Positions 8,380 through 18,069 of a DNA stretch of 64,000 nt are shown here, piece after piece. The position numbers and the translations under genes were made by a program. Below the pieces are notes generated by a model that saw only the letters and a program-made list of their open reading frames with translations, was not told where the DNA came from and did no database searches. The DNA is from Lacipirellulaceae bacterium (GTDB taxonomy: Bacteria > Planctomycetota > Planctomycetia > Pirellulales > Lacipirellulaceae), in assembly GCA_040218535.1 (NCBI GenBank), contig JAVJRG010000005.1:1116001-1180000 (forward strand), in the 5' to 3' direction. How positions within the stretch are numbered: the stretch's first letter is position 1; each line of letters opens with the position of its first letter.

Positions 8380-9501
8380 ATGGCGGGCAAAAAGCGCAAA
8401 GTCCGAGCCAATTTTCGCAAGAATCGCAATGTCCGCGTTCGCAAGAATGATTGGACTGAGGATTCGGACTCCACGGAAGCAGAAGACGCAGCGAGCACGC
8501 AAAGTGTTTCTGGCAAGGGCGAGCTAACACGCAAGCGTACGGTTGCCAACGCTGAAGTCGTCGAGGATGCTTCCGGCGAACTCGTCTTGCCCGAGATCGA
8601 CCGCGTTGCCTGCCAGCTTGGTCGTGTTCTACGGGTGCAAGGGTTGGTTAGCGTGGTGCAGTTTGATGACGGTGCGTTGCGCAACTGCGCTACCAGGCGA
8701 CTGCTGAAGACGTTAATGACAGACCAGCGACACGTAGTCGCCGCCGGAGACCGTGTCTGGGTTCGCCCGGAAGGCGAGGATGAGGGTTTCATCGAACGAG
8801 TCGAGCCGCGACATGGTGTCATCAGTCGCACGAGCCGGGGCCGTCAGCATGTGATTGTCTCCAACGTTGATCAAGTACTGATCGTCGCCAGCGCCGGCGA
8901 ACCGCGGATCAAGCCGAACCTGATCGATCGCTATCTTATTGCTGCTGACAAATATGGCATTGAGCCCATCATTTGCATCAATAAGATTGACCTGATCGAC
9001 TTTGCTGAGTTGCAACCGCTGGTCGGAGTTTACAGTCAACTCGGATATCGAGTGATGCTTATCTCAGCAACAACGGGGATTGGTATGGAAAGACTTCACG
9101 CTCGGCTGCTTGGGCGGCAGACGGCAGTCGCAGGGCAATCGGGGGTAGGAAAGTCGAGCCTACTGAATGCCGTCGAACCATCACTCGATCTGCGCGTTCA
9201 GAGCGTTAGTGCTGAGAATGAAAAAGGCCGACATACCACCACGACGGCTGAGCTAATTCCACTGAAAGGCGGCGGCTATGTCGTCGATACACCCGGGATT
9301 CGTCAATTTCAACTCTGGGACGTGATCGAAGAGGAACTCGATAGCTTCTTCCGCGAACTACGACCCTACGTGAGCCAGTGTCGCTACCCGGATTGTACGC
9401 ACGATCATGAAGAACCGTGCGCTGTAAAGGATGCGGTCGCCGACGGCTATATCAACTTGCGTCGGTATGAAAGCTACCTGCAGATGCTACACAGCGACTA
9501 G
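8380..9501 (+). CDS. rsgA: Ribosome small-subunit-dependent GTPase A
   Basis: A 373-residue circularly permuted GTPase that acts in late 30S subunit maturation. The order of motifs shows the permutation: NKID (G4) at 201-204 precedes GQSGVGKSS (G1) at 252-260 and DTPG (G3) at 303-306. An OB-fold precedes the GTPase domain (about 85-145). The C-terminal zinc knuckle uses Cys334, Cys339, His341 and Cys347. The first 65 residues are a basic then acidic extension, longer than in E. coli RsgA. The gene follows the FHA gene and ends 4 bp into the convergent MscS-type gene. Confidence 0.95.
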   Translation: MAGKKRKVRANFRKNRNVRVRKNDWTEDSDSTEAEDAASTQSVSGKGELTRKRTVANAEVVEDASGELVLPEIDRVACQLGRVLRVQGLVSVVQFDDGALRNCATRRLLKTLMTDQRHVVAAGDRVWVRPEGEDEGFIERVEPRHGVISRTSRGRQHVIVSNVDQVLIVASAGEPRIKPNLIDRYLIAADKYGIEPIICINKIDLIDFAELQPLVGVYSQLGYRVMLISATTGIGMERLHARLLGRQTAVAGQSGVGKSSLLNAVEPSLDLRVQSVSAENEKGRHTTTTAELIPLKGGGYVVDTPGIRQFQLWDVIEEELDSFFRELRPYVSQCRYPDCTHDHEEPCAVKDAVADGYINLRRYESYLQMLHSD

Positions 9502-11978
9502 CTACTCGGTTTCTGCTCAGAATCTTGAGCCATCCCCTTAGCTTCGGCTAGCTTCTTGGCTTCCGCCAACCTCTGCTCCGGTGATTCAGCCTTTCCCTTC
9601 TTGGCTTCCGCCAAACGCTCAGCGGGCGTTGTTCCCGTCGCCTCGACATGGGCTGTTTCCTCGAGAGGTTCTTCCTCAGCCTTAGGTGGCAGCATACGAA
9701 CTTCCAGCGGACGCTCCGTATCAATGTGCACATCACGTTGTGGGAAGGCGATCGTAATGCCAGCATCACGGAAATACTGATCGATCATGAATCGCAAGTC
9801 GCTCTCGATTCGCATTCGTTCGGCTAGTGTACGGATCACAATGAAGAAGTGCAGCTCGAAGTTGAGCGAGTTGTCACCAAAGCCGGTAAACCAGACGAAA
9901 GGCTCAGGCTTATTGCGAATCATGCCGTGCTTTTCGGCTGCTTGCTTCAACCAACGCGCCACTTCGCGAGTCGGAGAACCATAAGCAACACCCACAGGCA
10001 CCTTGCAACGAATCGTCGAGTCGGTAAGCGTCCAGTTCTGGACGTTATTCTCAAGGAATGAACTGTTGGGAACGATCATTTCCTGATTCTGTGGCGTGCG
10101 TATTCTCGTGCTCCGCATGCCAATCGTCTCAACCGTGCCTGTTAAGCCAAGTAGCTCGACGAGGTCGCCGACTCGGACCGGTTGCTCAACGAGCATGATG
10201 ATGCCGCTGATAAAGTTGTTGAGGACATTCTGGCTACCAAAGCCCAAGCCGATCGCAGCCGCACCCCCGAGGAAGGTAAACAACGTCAGCGGAATTTGGA
10301 TTGTCTTGAGTGCCATCAGTGCCGAAGTCAGGACGAAAGCGTAGAACGAGAGCGACTGCAGAGCAGAAGCAGCACCTTCGTGCACACCAAACTTTGGCAG
10401 CATGCGCTGACCGAGAAGCTGACTAAGTTTCCGCGAAACCCAAATTCCGATGACGAGTAGAAAGACGCCCTTGATAATCGTGCTAACACGAATGGCTTTC
10501 GAATCCTCACCGGGAGATTCGATCAGAATATAGTTCCAAACACTCAGAACGCTTTGCCAGGCAGAGTTGGCCCATTCCTTGACGTTCAAGTTGAGCCGCT
10601 GGTCGTTGATCTCATCATCCAGCTGTGTTGCTAATCGTCGCACCGTATCCAAGTTAGCTGTGTGATCGGTAATCGCATTAATGTGCGATCTCAAAGCTTG
10701 TTGGCGAGCTTCTAGCCAATTGATCACTTCTTGAGGGGTTTGCTCATCGGCTCTAATCTCTCTCTGAAGATCAGAGAGTTGTTTACGCATGTCTTGGAGA
10801 CGTGCATCGAGTGACTGCTCTTCTGATTCCAGATCTTTCAGCAAAGCTTCATTGGTTTCTTCCCAGTCTTTCAAGTCTTTTCGGGTAAAGTCTTCCTTCG
10901 CAATTCGATACCGGCTGTTCCACATCGTGATCGATTTGCGAACCCACTCCAGTTGTTGATTGAGCAGGCCGATCTGGTCGCTGGTTGTTTCTGACTCCTT
11001 GTTATGTGCTGCGACTGCTGCTTCGTGAGCCTTCGTATTCCCACTACCGCTCTGAAGTTTTGTTCTAGCGGTTGCAAGTTGCCGTTGAATAATCGACCTG
11101 TCACTCTCGATCTTTTGAATGGCTCTTAGGAGGCGTTCTTCCTGCTTCTGTAATTCAGCCAAACGCGTATCGAGATCATCAGCACTGAAGGTCGTCCTGG
11201 GGGTGACGAGCGCTAGTTTTTCTTTGAGAATTTCGACCCTTACTTCGGCTATTTCGCCGGCAAGCTGGTCGTTTTTCAGCTCAAGTCGTCTCAGCTCGAC
11301 TTTCGCTTCGGCAATCTGACCGCCGATCTCAGTCAGCTTGAGCTCCAGCGCCAGTTTCGACTTCACGGCAGCGTCTTTGTTATTCTCGACCGCTTCTTTC
11401 GCATTGATCTTGGCGATCTCTTTTTCTTTCAGCGCTTCTTTCGCCCGAGAAAGATTGTCTTTCGACGAATCAACCGCATTCTTAGCAGCATTGGCTCGCT
11501 CCGTCTGAGTCGTGAGCGAATCCTCCAGGCTTTCCAGCAACAGGAATGAGAAAGGCGGCTTCTCTTCGATGCCCTCGGTTTGTACTTTTCCGAGTTCATC
11601 TTTTACACTCGCTAACTCTGTTTCGAGCTGCGCGGTCCGCTCGCCAAGCGTGCTCTGCTGAGAGATCAGATCACCCAACTGCTTGAGAAGTTCAATCTCT
11701 TCCGTGGATTGCTTGCTCTTTTTGGGTTTGTCCTCGGCGGGTGCTTGCGACTGCTTCTCCTCGAGTTCCTTTTGAGCCAGCCGAATTTGTTCGACGACCT
11801 TCGCTTGTCGCTCAGGAATGCTCTCTTCACTGCTGGGCATCGGCACCACAGGTTCTGCTGTTGGTACTGGCCAGGCTGGTAGTAATGCAGGCCCGCCAGA
11901 CTCTTCGGCAGCTTGAAGAGAACGGGTCGCAATCTGAAATGCGACAATCGAACAGAGGAAGCAGCGCAAATAACGCAT
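9498..11978 (-). CDS. Large MscS/MscK-type mechanosensitive channel with coiled-coil N-terminus
   Basis: An 826-residue protein. A signal peptide (about residues 1-23) is followed by about 400 residues of Glu-, Lys- and Gln-rich coiled coil, expected on the extracytoplasmic side. Membrane helices then run from about 490 to 620, ending in the pore-helix and upper-vestibule sequence [22 protein letters not shown]. The beta domain follows ([35 protein letters not shown]). The C-terminus has two repeats of the type RLAEAKK in a Lys/Glu/Ala tail. Channels of this kind release solutes upon hypo-osmotic shock. It overlaps rsgA by 4 bp tail to tail. Confidence 0.9.
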   Translation of the reverse strand: MRYLRCFLCSIVAFQIATRSLQAAEESGGPALLPAWPVPTAEPVVPMPSSEESIPERQAKVVEQIRLAQKELEEKQSQAPAEDKPKKSKQSTEEIELLKQLGDLISQQSTLGERTAQLETELASVKDELGKVQTEGIEEKPPFSFLLLESLEDSLTTQTERANAAKNAVDSSKDNLSRAKEALKEKEIAKINAKEAVENNKDAAVKSKLALELKLTEIGGQIAEAKVELRRLELKNDQLAGEIAEVRVEILKEKLALVTPRTTFSADDLDTRLAELQKQEERLLRAIQKIESDRSIIQRQLATARTKLQSGSGNTKAHEAAVAAHNKESETTSDQIGLLNQQLEWVRKSITMWNSRYRIAKEDFTRKDLKDWEETNEALLKDLESEEQSLDARLQDMRKQLSDLQREIRADEQTPQEVINWLEARQQALRSHINAITDHTANLDTVRRLATQLDDEINDQRLNLNVKEWANSAWQSVLSVWNYILIESPGEDSKAIRVSTIIKGVFLLVIGIWVSRKLSQLLGQRMLPKFGVHEGAASALQSLSFYAFVLTSALMALKTIQIPLTLFTFLGGAAAIGLGFGSQNVLNNFISGIIMLVEQPVRVGDLVELLGLTGTVETIGMRSTRIRTPQNQEMIVPNSSFLENNVQNWTLTDSTIRCKVPVGVAYGSPTREVARWLKQAAEKHGMIRNKPEPFVWFTGFGDNSLNFELHFFIVIRTLAERMRIESDLRFMIDQYFRDAGITIAFPQRDVHIDTERPLEVRMLPPKAEEEPLEETAHVEATGTTPAERLAEAKKGKAESPEQRLAEAKKLAEAKGMAQDSEQKPSS

Positions 11979-12149
11979 GACGGCAGTAAACGACGGGTCC
12001 GTCGCTCAATTCCAGAAAGGCGTTGATTCTTGAGAATCAGAACGCCGGGATGTAAGCCGCGGGAAGATAGGAAAAGCGCAGCCTGTGCGTCAAGCTCGCG
12101 CTCGCCATCCACTTGCGAGAATCAGCAGATCCTGTTCTTGGCTGGACTG

Positions 12150-13214
12150 CTATCCAGGTATGAAGGCACTCGCCTCGGGAGTGAGCCCCGCAGCAAAGCG
12201 TGCTAGCAGTTCGGCGGCTTGGTCGAGGTCGTCGAGCGAAATCATCTCGACCGCACTATGCATGTAGCGATTGGGGATGCTCACCAGACCTGCCGCGACA
12301 CCTGCTCGGGAACGCTGAATCGCATTAGCATCGGTTCCCGTACCACGACCAATGGCACCCCACTGGCAATCGATTTCCCCTTCATCGGCAACCGTGCGAA
12401 GACGATCGACCACCTTGTGATTCATGTTGGGGCCACGGTAAATGACGGGCCCTCCGCCGAGCTTAATGTCCCCTTCTTGAGTCTTATCGATCGTTGGGCA
12501 GTCGGTCGCGTGAGTCACGTCCACGGCGATGCCGACTTGCGGATCAATGCCGAATGCACTGGTTGTCGCCCCGCGAAGTCCTATTTCTTCCTGAACAGTA
12601 GCCACGGCATACAGCGATGCTTCCAGCCCCATCTTCTTGGCTCGCCTGAGTGCCTCAAAGCAAACCCAAAGGCCCGTCTTGTCATCCATCCCGGGTGAGT
12701 TCGCTAAGTTGTTGCGCATCTCCTGGTAGCCGAGCTCCAAGGTGACCGGGTCGCCGATGCCGACGACTTCAGCCGCTTCCTCTTGGTCTTTCGCCCCGAT
12801 GTCCAGCCACAGATCCTTCGCCTTGACGACTTGCTTACGCTCTTCTTGCTCAAGCAAATGAATCGCCTTACGAGCGATCACCGCTGGGATGGGGCCGCTC
12901 GGGGTATGGATCGTCATCCGCTGGCCAATCAACTGCTGCGGGTCCCAGCCGCCGATCGTATTAGTGTAGATGAAACCGTCGTCGCTAATATAAGTCACCA
13001 GCAGTCCGATTTGATCCGCGTGACCGGCATACATAATCCGCAGCGGTGCCCCGGGATTGCAGCACGCGATCACGTTGCCATGCAAGTCCGTGGTGATTTC
13101 ATCAGCGAACCCACCCGCGTACTCACGGACCAGCGCCTGGACAGGCTCTTCGTAACCCGAGGGACTGGGGGTTTCGAGAATCGATTGAAAGAACTCTTTC
13201 GCAGCGGTTTCCAT
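12150..13214 (-). CDS. M42-family metallo-aminopeptidase
   Basis: A 354-residue cytoplasmic peptidase of the glutamyl aminopeptidase/FrvX group. The metal ligands and catalytic residues are visible: His65 (YAGHADQ), Asp177 (SPGMDDKTG), the Glu pair 209-210 (VQEEIGLRGA), Asp232 (AVDVTHATD) and His319 (RYMHSAVEM). These enzymes form large tetrahedral dodecamers that trim N-terminal residues from peptides. The neighbouring VOC-family gene is on the same strand 177 bp upstream; no functional link is evident. Confidence 0.92.
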   Translation of the reverse strand: METAAKEFFQSILETPSPSGYEEPVQALVREYAGGFADEITTDLHGNVIACCNPGAPLRIMYAGHADQIGLLVTYISDDGFIYTNTIGGWDPQQLIGQRMTIHTPSGPIPAVIARKAIHLLEQEERKQVVKAKDLWLDIGAKDQEEAAEVVGIGDPVTLELGYQEMRNNLANSPGMDDKTGLWVCFEALRRAKKMGLEASLYAVATVQEEIGLRGATTSAFGIDPQVGIAVDVTHATDCPTIDKTQEGDIKLGGGPVIYRGPNMNHKVVDRLRTVADEGEIDCQWGAIGRGTGTDANAIQRSRAGVAAGLVSIPNRYMHSAVEMISLDDLDQAAELLARFAAGLTPEASAFIPG

Positions 13215-13390
13215 AATAAATCGTTTGTCATGAATTGTTGGAAGGCAAACTGTCTGTCATTCCGACGGGAGGCTCGCCGACCGAGGAATCCGGTTTCCGT
13301 TCTCGTCCGGACAGACTGACATAAGTAACTATTCTCCCGAACTTGCACTCTTATGCCACCGGGGTGACTGCGGTGATTTAAGAACTTTCT

Positions 13391-13807
13391 CTACCCAGGA
13401 AACATTTCCTCGGGCGAGGGCCACTCACCCAGTTCCAGCACGTTGCCGTCGAGATCGCGAAAGAACACTTGCCGGTAGCAGTAGTCGGGAAGCACCCGCT
13501 CGACGAATCCGACATTGTGTTGCTCGAGATCATTGATCGCCTGGTCGTAGTCCGGCGTCTGCATGGCCAAGTGGGAAGAGCGTGTGTTGATCGGACTTTC
13601 AAGATCAGGCTGAAATACAGCGTCGTGGATGAGGTGGATCATCAGCCCCGTGGCACGATTCAGCAGCCAGCTCCCTCGAAACGAAAAGCCCGGCCGGGCA
13701 GTCTGCTCAAAACCCAGCACCTCGCAATAGAATCGCGAAGCCACCTCCGGGTCTGCCGAAGGCAGCGCGACGTGATTGAGTGGCCCGATGTGAAGTGGAT
13801 TGGTCAT
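13391..13807 (-). CDS. VOC-family (glyoxalase/dioxygenase fold) protein
   Basis: A 138-residue protein with the paired beta-alpha-beta-beta-beta units of the vicinal oxygen chelate fold. The candidate metal ligands are the His of LNHVALPSAD near residue 12, the His of SSHLAMQTPD in the second module and the Glu of DLDGNVLELGEW near the C-terminus. Members include glyoxalase I, extradiol dioxygenases and resistance proteins; the substrate here cannot be inferred. A 21-bp palindromic motif lies about 42 bp upstream of the start and recurs upstream of the gene at 39891-40439. Confidence 0.85.
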   Translation of the reverse strand: MTNPLHIGPLNHVALPSADPEVASRFYCEVLGFEQTARPGFSFRGSWLLNRATGLMIHLIHDAVFQPDLESPINTRSSHLAMQTPDYDQAINDLEQHNVGFVERVLPDYCYRQVFFRDLDGNVLELGEWPSPEEMFPG

Positions 13808-13848
13808 TTCTGAGCTGGTGAGATCTTTTGACCAAAGGGAACCGTTTC

Positions 13849-13869
13849 GCCGCGGGTGCTTGCACCGCG
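13849..13869. repeat. Short palindrome shared with 40483-40499
   Basis: GCCGCGGGTGCTTGCAC plus CGCG forms an imperfect hairpin around TT. The first 17 bases recur exactly at 40483-40499. Each copy lies 42-44 bp upstream of a minus-strand start codon. Confidence 0.6.
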
Positions 13870-14015
13870 CTGTGTAGCTGTGTTTCGCGTGCTAGCGTCC
13901 CCCGTGCTGATTGCGTTGATTCTAACGATTTCAGCCAAGCGGAACGACCCACGCTGACGATACAGCAAAAGACAATCTAGATTCCAAATGAAGAGACTCA
14001 CGATACCCGGGGGGG

Positions 14016-14603
14016 GTGAAGATGAGATTTTCTGCCGCGCTCACGTTGAGCCTGATGCTGCTCGCTGCGACCAATCTTGGTTGCCGGTCCATGTCTTGCG
14101 GCTCCTGCACCGATTGCACCGCAACCTGCGGCTGTCCCGAACCGGCCTGCGGCTGCGATGACGTGGCCACCTGTGGTTGCCCCGATGAGTGCTGCGGTGG
14201 CGAATGCTGCGATGCCGGGTGTGGCTGCCCCGAAGCATCTTGCGGCTGCGACGACTCTTGTTGTGCTGACGACTGCTGCGGAGGCTGCGACGACGTCTGC
14301 TGCGGTAGCCCCTGCAAGAAAAAGCGCTGCAAGCTACTCAGCGGACTGATGAAGTGCTTCGGCTGTGGTTGCTGTGCGGGCTGCGACTGCGAACTCTACT
14401 GGAGCGAATGGCACAACGACCCACCCTGCAAGTGCGACCCGTGCGATTGCTACGGCAACTACACAGGCCCGCAAGGCGGTTACTATGCCGCGCCATATCG
14501 TCGGCAGCATCCGCTAGCGGAGAACTCAGCAGAACCGTCGAGCCAGCGGCTTGAGACACGTCGGCAAGACGTGGCTGAGATTCCTACGCCGCCTGTGTAC
14601 TAG
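14016..14603 (+). CDS. Cysteine-rich lipoprotein
   Basis: A 195-residue protein with a lipoprotein signal (lipobox LGC; lipidated Cys at about residue 23). By my count it has 37 cysteines, all in the first three quarters, arranged as repeated CGC, CC and CxxC units with Asp, Glu and Gly between them. The pattern suggests metal binding or a heavily cross-linked envelope protein. The last 50 residues are Cys-free and rich in Gly, Tyr and Pro. The start may be GTG at 14016 or ATG at 14022; a G-rich run directly precedes both. I know no named family. It is divergent from the VOC gene. Confidence 0.8.
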   Translation: MKMRFSAALTLSLMLLAATNLGCRSMSCGSCTDCTATCGCPEPACGCDDVATCGCPDECCGGECCDAGCGCPEASCGCDDSCCADDCCGGCDDVCCGSPCKKKRCKLLSGLMKCFGCGCCAGCDCELYWSEWHNDPPCKCDPCDCYGNYTGPQGGYYAAPYRRQHPLAENSAEPSSQRLETRRQDVAEIPTPPVY

Positions 14604-14640
14604 GCCGTTTCTTAATTGCTAAGTGCTACGCGGTCCATAC

Positions 14641-15021
14641 CTAGCTTGTTGAACTAAGCAATGCAATTAGAGAATTTGAGTCATACTCAATCTCAAATCT
14701 CGCAAGGCATACCTCGATCGTCGTTAGCAAATACGTGCAAAGTACGTGGCGTATCGAAGCCGAGTTGAGCGAATTCCAGTCGTGGTCGGCAATAACCAAG
14801 TCGCAACATATATGTTTGTGAGTACATTCGACGTTCTCTACTCCGCTTGGACCGAAACTTCCTAGCGAACCGTCAATTCTAAGTACTATAGATAACTTCT
14901 CAGCAGAGGCAGAATCCAGTCCTAAGAACCATGGTTCCAAAAGGCGGCGAAGAGCAACTGCCTCATGAATCACTTTCCGGCACTCTGGGCCGCGCAATTG
15001 ACCTGGAAGTTCAAACTTCAC
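14641..15021 (-). CDS. Small hypothetical protein, AT-richer than its neighbours
   Basis: A 126-residue soluble protein. I chose the GTG at 15021 because AAGGA lies about 9 bases upstream and the start overlaps the end of the tatD-family gene by 11 bp, which suggests coupling. Features include LRGPECRKVIHEAV, then LRIDGSLGSFGPSGVENV, a Cys/His cluster (ECTHKHICCDL) and a C-terminal helix. The DNA is visibly lower in GC than the surrounding genes. The layout recalls small immunity-like proteins, but I cannot name a family, and no toxin gene is next to it. Confidence 0.65.
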   Translation of the reverse strand: MKFELPGQLRGPECRKVIHEAVALRRLLEPWFLGLDSASAEKLSIVLRIDGSLGSFGPSGVENVECTHKHICCDLVIADHDWNSLNSASIRHVLCTYLLTTIEVCLARFEIEYDSNSLIALLSSTS

Positions 15022-15817
15022 TGATTGCGTCCTTTTGCAATTCAAGTTTGAACACCTCACAAGCATTTCGCGTCGTAACCTCAGCAAATTCCTTCAACGA
15101 CACACCCCGCACCTTCGCCAAGCACTCCGCGATATGCCGAACCCTCGCCGGCTCGTTGGGCCGTTTCCCACGCAGCGGCTCCGGCGAGAGGTAGGGGCTG
15201 TCGGTTTCGATGAGTAGTCGATCCGCAGGGACGCTTGCCGCGCAGTCGCGTAAGTCTTGCGACTTTTTGAACGTAACCATCCCGGCGAAGCTAATGTGCA
15301 TGCCCATGGCAACGCACTCCGCGGCCATCTCCGTGCTGCCGGTGAACGAGTGCATAATGCCCCGTAGCGGGCCTCGCTTATGAGCCTCCCGCAGCATGGC
15401 GAGGATGTCCTCGTCGCATTCACGCATGTGGACGATGAACGGCAGGTCGAGCTTCTCCGCTAGACGCATGTGCCGGTCGAAGTAATCTTGCTGCAAGTCA
15501 AATGGGGAGTCGTCCCAGTAGCGGTCGAGCCCCGTTTCGCCGATCGCTACTACGCCGGGCTGCGTGGCGAGTTGCTCGATCTTCGCCCAATCGTCCTCGG
15601 CGGCTTCAGCAACATAATTGGGCTGGATGCCGACGGCGGCGTAGACCTCCGGGTACTGCCCAGCAAGTTCGATGCAGCGCTGGCTGGTTTCTACTGACAC
15701 CCCGACCGCGATCATCTGTGTGACGCCGACTTCGCGAGCGCGGGCGACGACTTCGTCTCGGTTTGCATCGAATTCTTCTTGATTCAGATGCGTGTGCGTA
15801 TCGAAGAGCATCGTCAA
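15011..15817 (-). CDS. TatD-family metal-dependent hydrolase
   Basis: A 268-residue TIM-barrel nuclease/hydrolase. The first metal site HxH is in DTHTHLN (His8, His10). Other ligands lie in AIGETGLDRYWD (Glu), FIVHMRECDED (His), GIMHSFTGS (His) and LIETDSPYLSPEP (Asp). TatD proteins have 3'-5' DNA exonuclease activity and some act as D-aminoacyl-tRNA deacylases; the role here is not fixed by sequence. It lies 9 bp downstream of the hypothetical gene that follows nuoN, so it probably belongs to the end of the nuo transcript. Confidence 0.93.
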   Translation of the reverse strand: MTMLFDTHTHLNQEEFDANRDEVVARAREVGVTQMIAVGVSVETSQRCIELAGQYPEVYAAVGIQPNYVAEAAEDDWAKIEQLATQPGVVAIGETGLDRYWDDSPFDLQQDYFDRHMRLAEKLDLPFIVHMRECDEDILAMLREAHKRGPLRGIMHSFTGSTEMAAECVAMGMHISFAGMVTFKKSQDLRDCAASVPADRLLIETDSPYLSPEPLRGKRPNEPARVRHIAECLAKVRGVSLKEFAEVTTRNACEVFKLELQKDAISEV

Positions 15818-15826
15818 GAAACCTGC

Positions 15827-16255
15827 TTAGCTGGCAGGTGCGAGCGTCAGATCACGCAACGAGTCAAGATGCCCTTTCGCCATCCCGAGAGCCTCCTCAG
15901 CAATCGCCTTGGCAGCAGGAGCAGTCCGCAACTGCTGAACGATTTCATCGATCTTCGCGATGTCTTGCTCTTGGTAGTTCGCTGCGTACTTCAGCAGGAA
16001 GTCGATACTTAAGTCGTGCAGGTCGGTGAATTCCATGGGGAAGTCACCCGTGCGTCGGCGCGAACCTGAATCCGACAGTAAGCGGTTGATACGATCAGAA
16101 ATCGTGTTTTGATCAGTAACCATTGCCTCGATCGACTCCAACACGTCATCCCGACCTTTGGGGACGTGAGGCCGCGAGTATTGGAGATACTGCGGGAAGG
16201 ATCGGCAGAGGATCGCCAGCAGTCGATTCAGAGCTTGGACGGTTTCAGGGGACAT
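15827..16255 (-). CDS. Hypothetical helical protein downstream of nuoN
   Basis: A 142-residue soluble protein predicted to be mostly helical. Recognisable stretches are QALNRLLAILCRSFPQYLQY at the N-terminus, DDVLESIEAMVTDQ, and a C-terminal helix KIDEIVQQLRTAPAAKAIAEE. There is no signal peptide and no known catalytic motif. It follows nuoN by 30 bp and precedes the tatD-family gene by 9 bp. The spacing says it is co-expressed with complex I, and an accessory role is possible but not shown. Confidence 0.75.
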   Translation of the reverse strand: MSPETVQALNRLLAILCRSFPQYLQYSRPHVPKGRDDVLESIEAMVTDQNTISDRINRLLSDSGSRRRTGDFPMEFTDLHDLSIDFLLKYAANYQEQDIAKIDEIVQQLRTAPAAKAIAEEALGMAKGHLDSLRDLTLAPAS

Positions 16256-16285
16256 TCAGTTAGGAAAACTCTCGGAAACGAAAAA

Positions 16286-18010
16286 CTAAAATAAGTTGTC
16301 AGCGGCCTGCTTCGCCCAAGCAGCGATTCCATCAGGAATGATTCCAAAAATGATAATCGGCAGCGAAATCGCGACGATGTAAGTGGCCGGGAAAAAGCCC
16401 ACCGAAACGGGGCGACTCGTGTCGGGCTCAGGATCGATGCAAATCGTCTTGGCAACACGCAAGTAGTAGACCAGGGAAATCGCCGTGTTCAGACCGGCAG
16501 CAACCAGGACGGCAATCAGCAGCGGTCCACCTGCTGCGTATAGCGAACGAAGCACTTGCAGCTTTGGCCAGAACCCGGCCAGTGGAGGCAGGCCTACTAG
16601 GCTGAACAAGATCAGCGTGAGGCAAACGGCAATCCATGGTGCTTTGTTGATCAGCCCGGCGTAGTCGCTGATCTCTTCGCTATGCATTGCGTTACGTAGG
16701 AAGGCGATGATGGCGAACGCACCAAGATTCATGAACAGGTAAATACCTACGTAAAGCAACAGAGCCGAGACAGCTTCGCTCGCGTCGGCCGTGTTCTGTC
16801 CGGCTAGGGCAATCGCTGCCGCAACCGGCATCATCATAAAGCCCGCGTGAGCAATCGTGCTGTAAGCGAGCATGCGCTTGATATTCTTCTGCCCGTAAGC
16901 GGCCAGGTTACCAAACGTGCAGGAGATAATCGCGAGAATAGCGACTGCGGCGACGAAGAACTTACGCACTGAGGAGAGCGGACTGCCGATCTCGACGGCA
17001 TCCGTTTCCTCAGCGTCGGTAGTTTCCTCATCAGCGACAAGTTGGAATTTAGAGTCGACAGCACCGTCCAGCTTAGCGGTCGCGACTGCCTCTTCTCGGT
17101 TGCTGATCCCAGCAAGCTCAGTCTCTGGTGCATAACCAAGTCCGAGCCCGACGCGAAGCAACAATGCGAGTGCCGCCGCCTTAGAGGCCACAGACAGAAA
17201 TCCATCGACTTCCGCCGAAGCACCTTCGAACACGTCAGGGCACCAAAAGTGAAACGGCACGGCCGAAAGTTTGAACGCGAGTCCCACGCCCAGCATCAGT
17301 CCGCCTAGCACTAGCACGATAAGCGACTCAACACCTTCACCGGCGGCTAAGCTGGCGGGGATATCCATTGCGACCAACTGAGAGGCCATCGTCGGGAGAT
17401 GCGCTGAGCCCAGCACGCCTGAAAGCAGGCTGATGCCATAAAGCATGACGCCAGCTGTGCCTGCACCGTAGATGGCATACTTCAACGCCGCTTCGCTACT
17501 TCGCTGGCGACCCTTCACCATGCCGGCGAGGACGTACGAAGGAACGCTCGCCATTTCGATGCCTAGGAAGAGCGTGAGCATGTGATTCGCCGAAGCCATC
17601 AAGCACATGCCGACGACCGAACCAAACACTAGGCTGTAATAATCCTGGCCATCTTCGCGATCAGCGATTCCCGTGAGTCGCGAAAGGAGAACGAACAGAA
17701 CTGTGAAAGCCAGTAGGAAGACCTTCATGTAGGCCGTGACTGAGTCGTAGACGAGCATCCCGGTGAACAACTCTTGTCGTTCTAGTTCCGCCCACGTCGA
17801 CAAGCCTTCCAACGGCAATGCCGTCCACAGGGCCAGAATCGAACCGGCTAATGCTAACAGAAACGGAGGGATGCGATCTGTCAGGGGAAACACGCGACAA
17901 ACGAGCATCACAACGATCGTGATGCACAACACGAGCTCCGGCTTGAAGAGCGGGAGGCTTGTGTTGACGGTATCGTCAACGAGCGAGTTTATAATGGTTT
18001 GCAGATTCAC
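16286..18010 (-). CDS. nuoN: NADH-quinone oxidoreductase subunit N
   Basis: An antiporter-like membrane subunit of complex I, 574 residues against about 485 in E. coli. It shows the family block GQKNIKRMLAYSTIAHAGFM and the lysine-bearing helices needed for proton translocation. The extra length includes an acidic insertion of about 50 residues (roughly 295-345, rich in Glu, Asp, Thr and Ala) just before the helix leading to KRMLAYS. By homology that loop faces the outside of the membrane. It is the last nuo gene of the cluster, 59 bp after nuoM. Confidence 0.95.
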   Translation of the reverse strand: MNLQTIINSLVDDTVNTSLPLFKPELVLCITIVVMLVCRVFPLTDRIPPFLLALAGSILALWTALPLEGLSTWAELERQELFTGMLVYDSVTAYMKVFLLAFTVLFVLLSRLTGIADREDGQDYYSLVFGSVVGMCLMASANHMLTLFLGIEMASVPSYVLAGMVKGRQRSSEAALKYAIYGAGTAGVMLYGISLLSGVLGSAHLPTMASQLVAMDIPASLAAGEGVESLIVLVLGGLMLGVGLAFKLSAVPFHFWCPDVFEGASAEVDGFLSVASKAAALALLLRVGLGLGYAPETELAGISNREEAVATAKLDGAVDSKFQLVADEETTDAEETDAVEIGSPLSSVRKFFVAAVAILAIISCTFGNLAAYGQKNIKRMLAYSTIAHAGFMMMPVAAAIALAGQNTADASEAVSALLLYVGIYLFMNLGAFAIIAFLRNAMHSEEISDYAGLINKAPWIAVCLTLILFSLVGLPPLAGFWPKLQVLRSLYAAGGPLLIAVLVAAGLNTAISLVYYLRVAKTICIDPEPDTSRPVSVGFFPATYIVAISLPIIIFGIIPDGIAAWAKQAADNLF

Positions 18011-18069
18011 TGCTAAAGCTCAGTCAGTTTGTCTAAAGTATTTCGTATTCTCGATGCTCTTGTCGCGAT

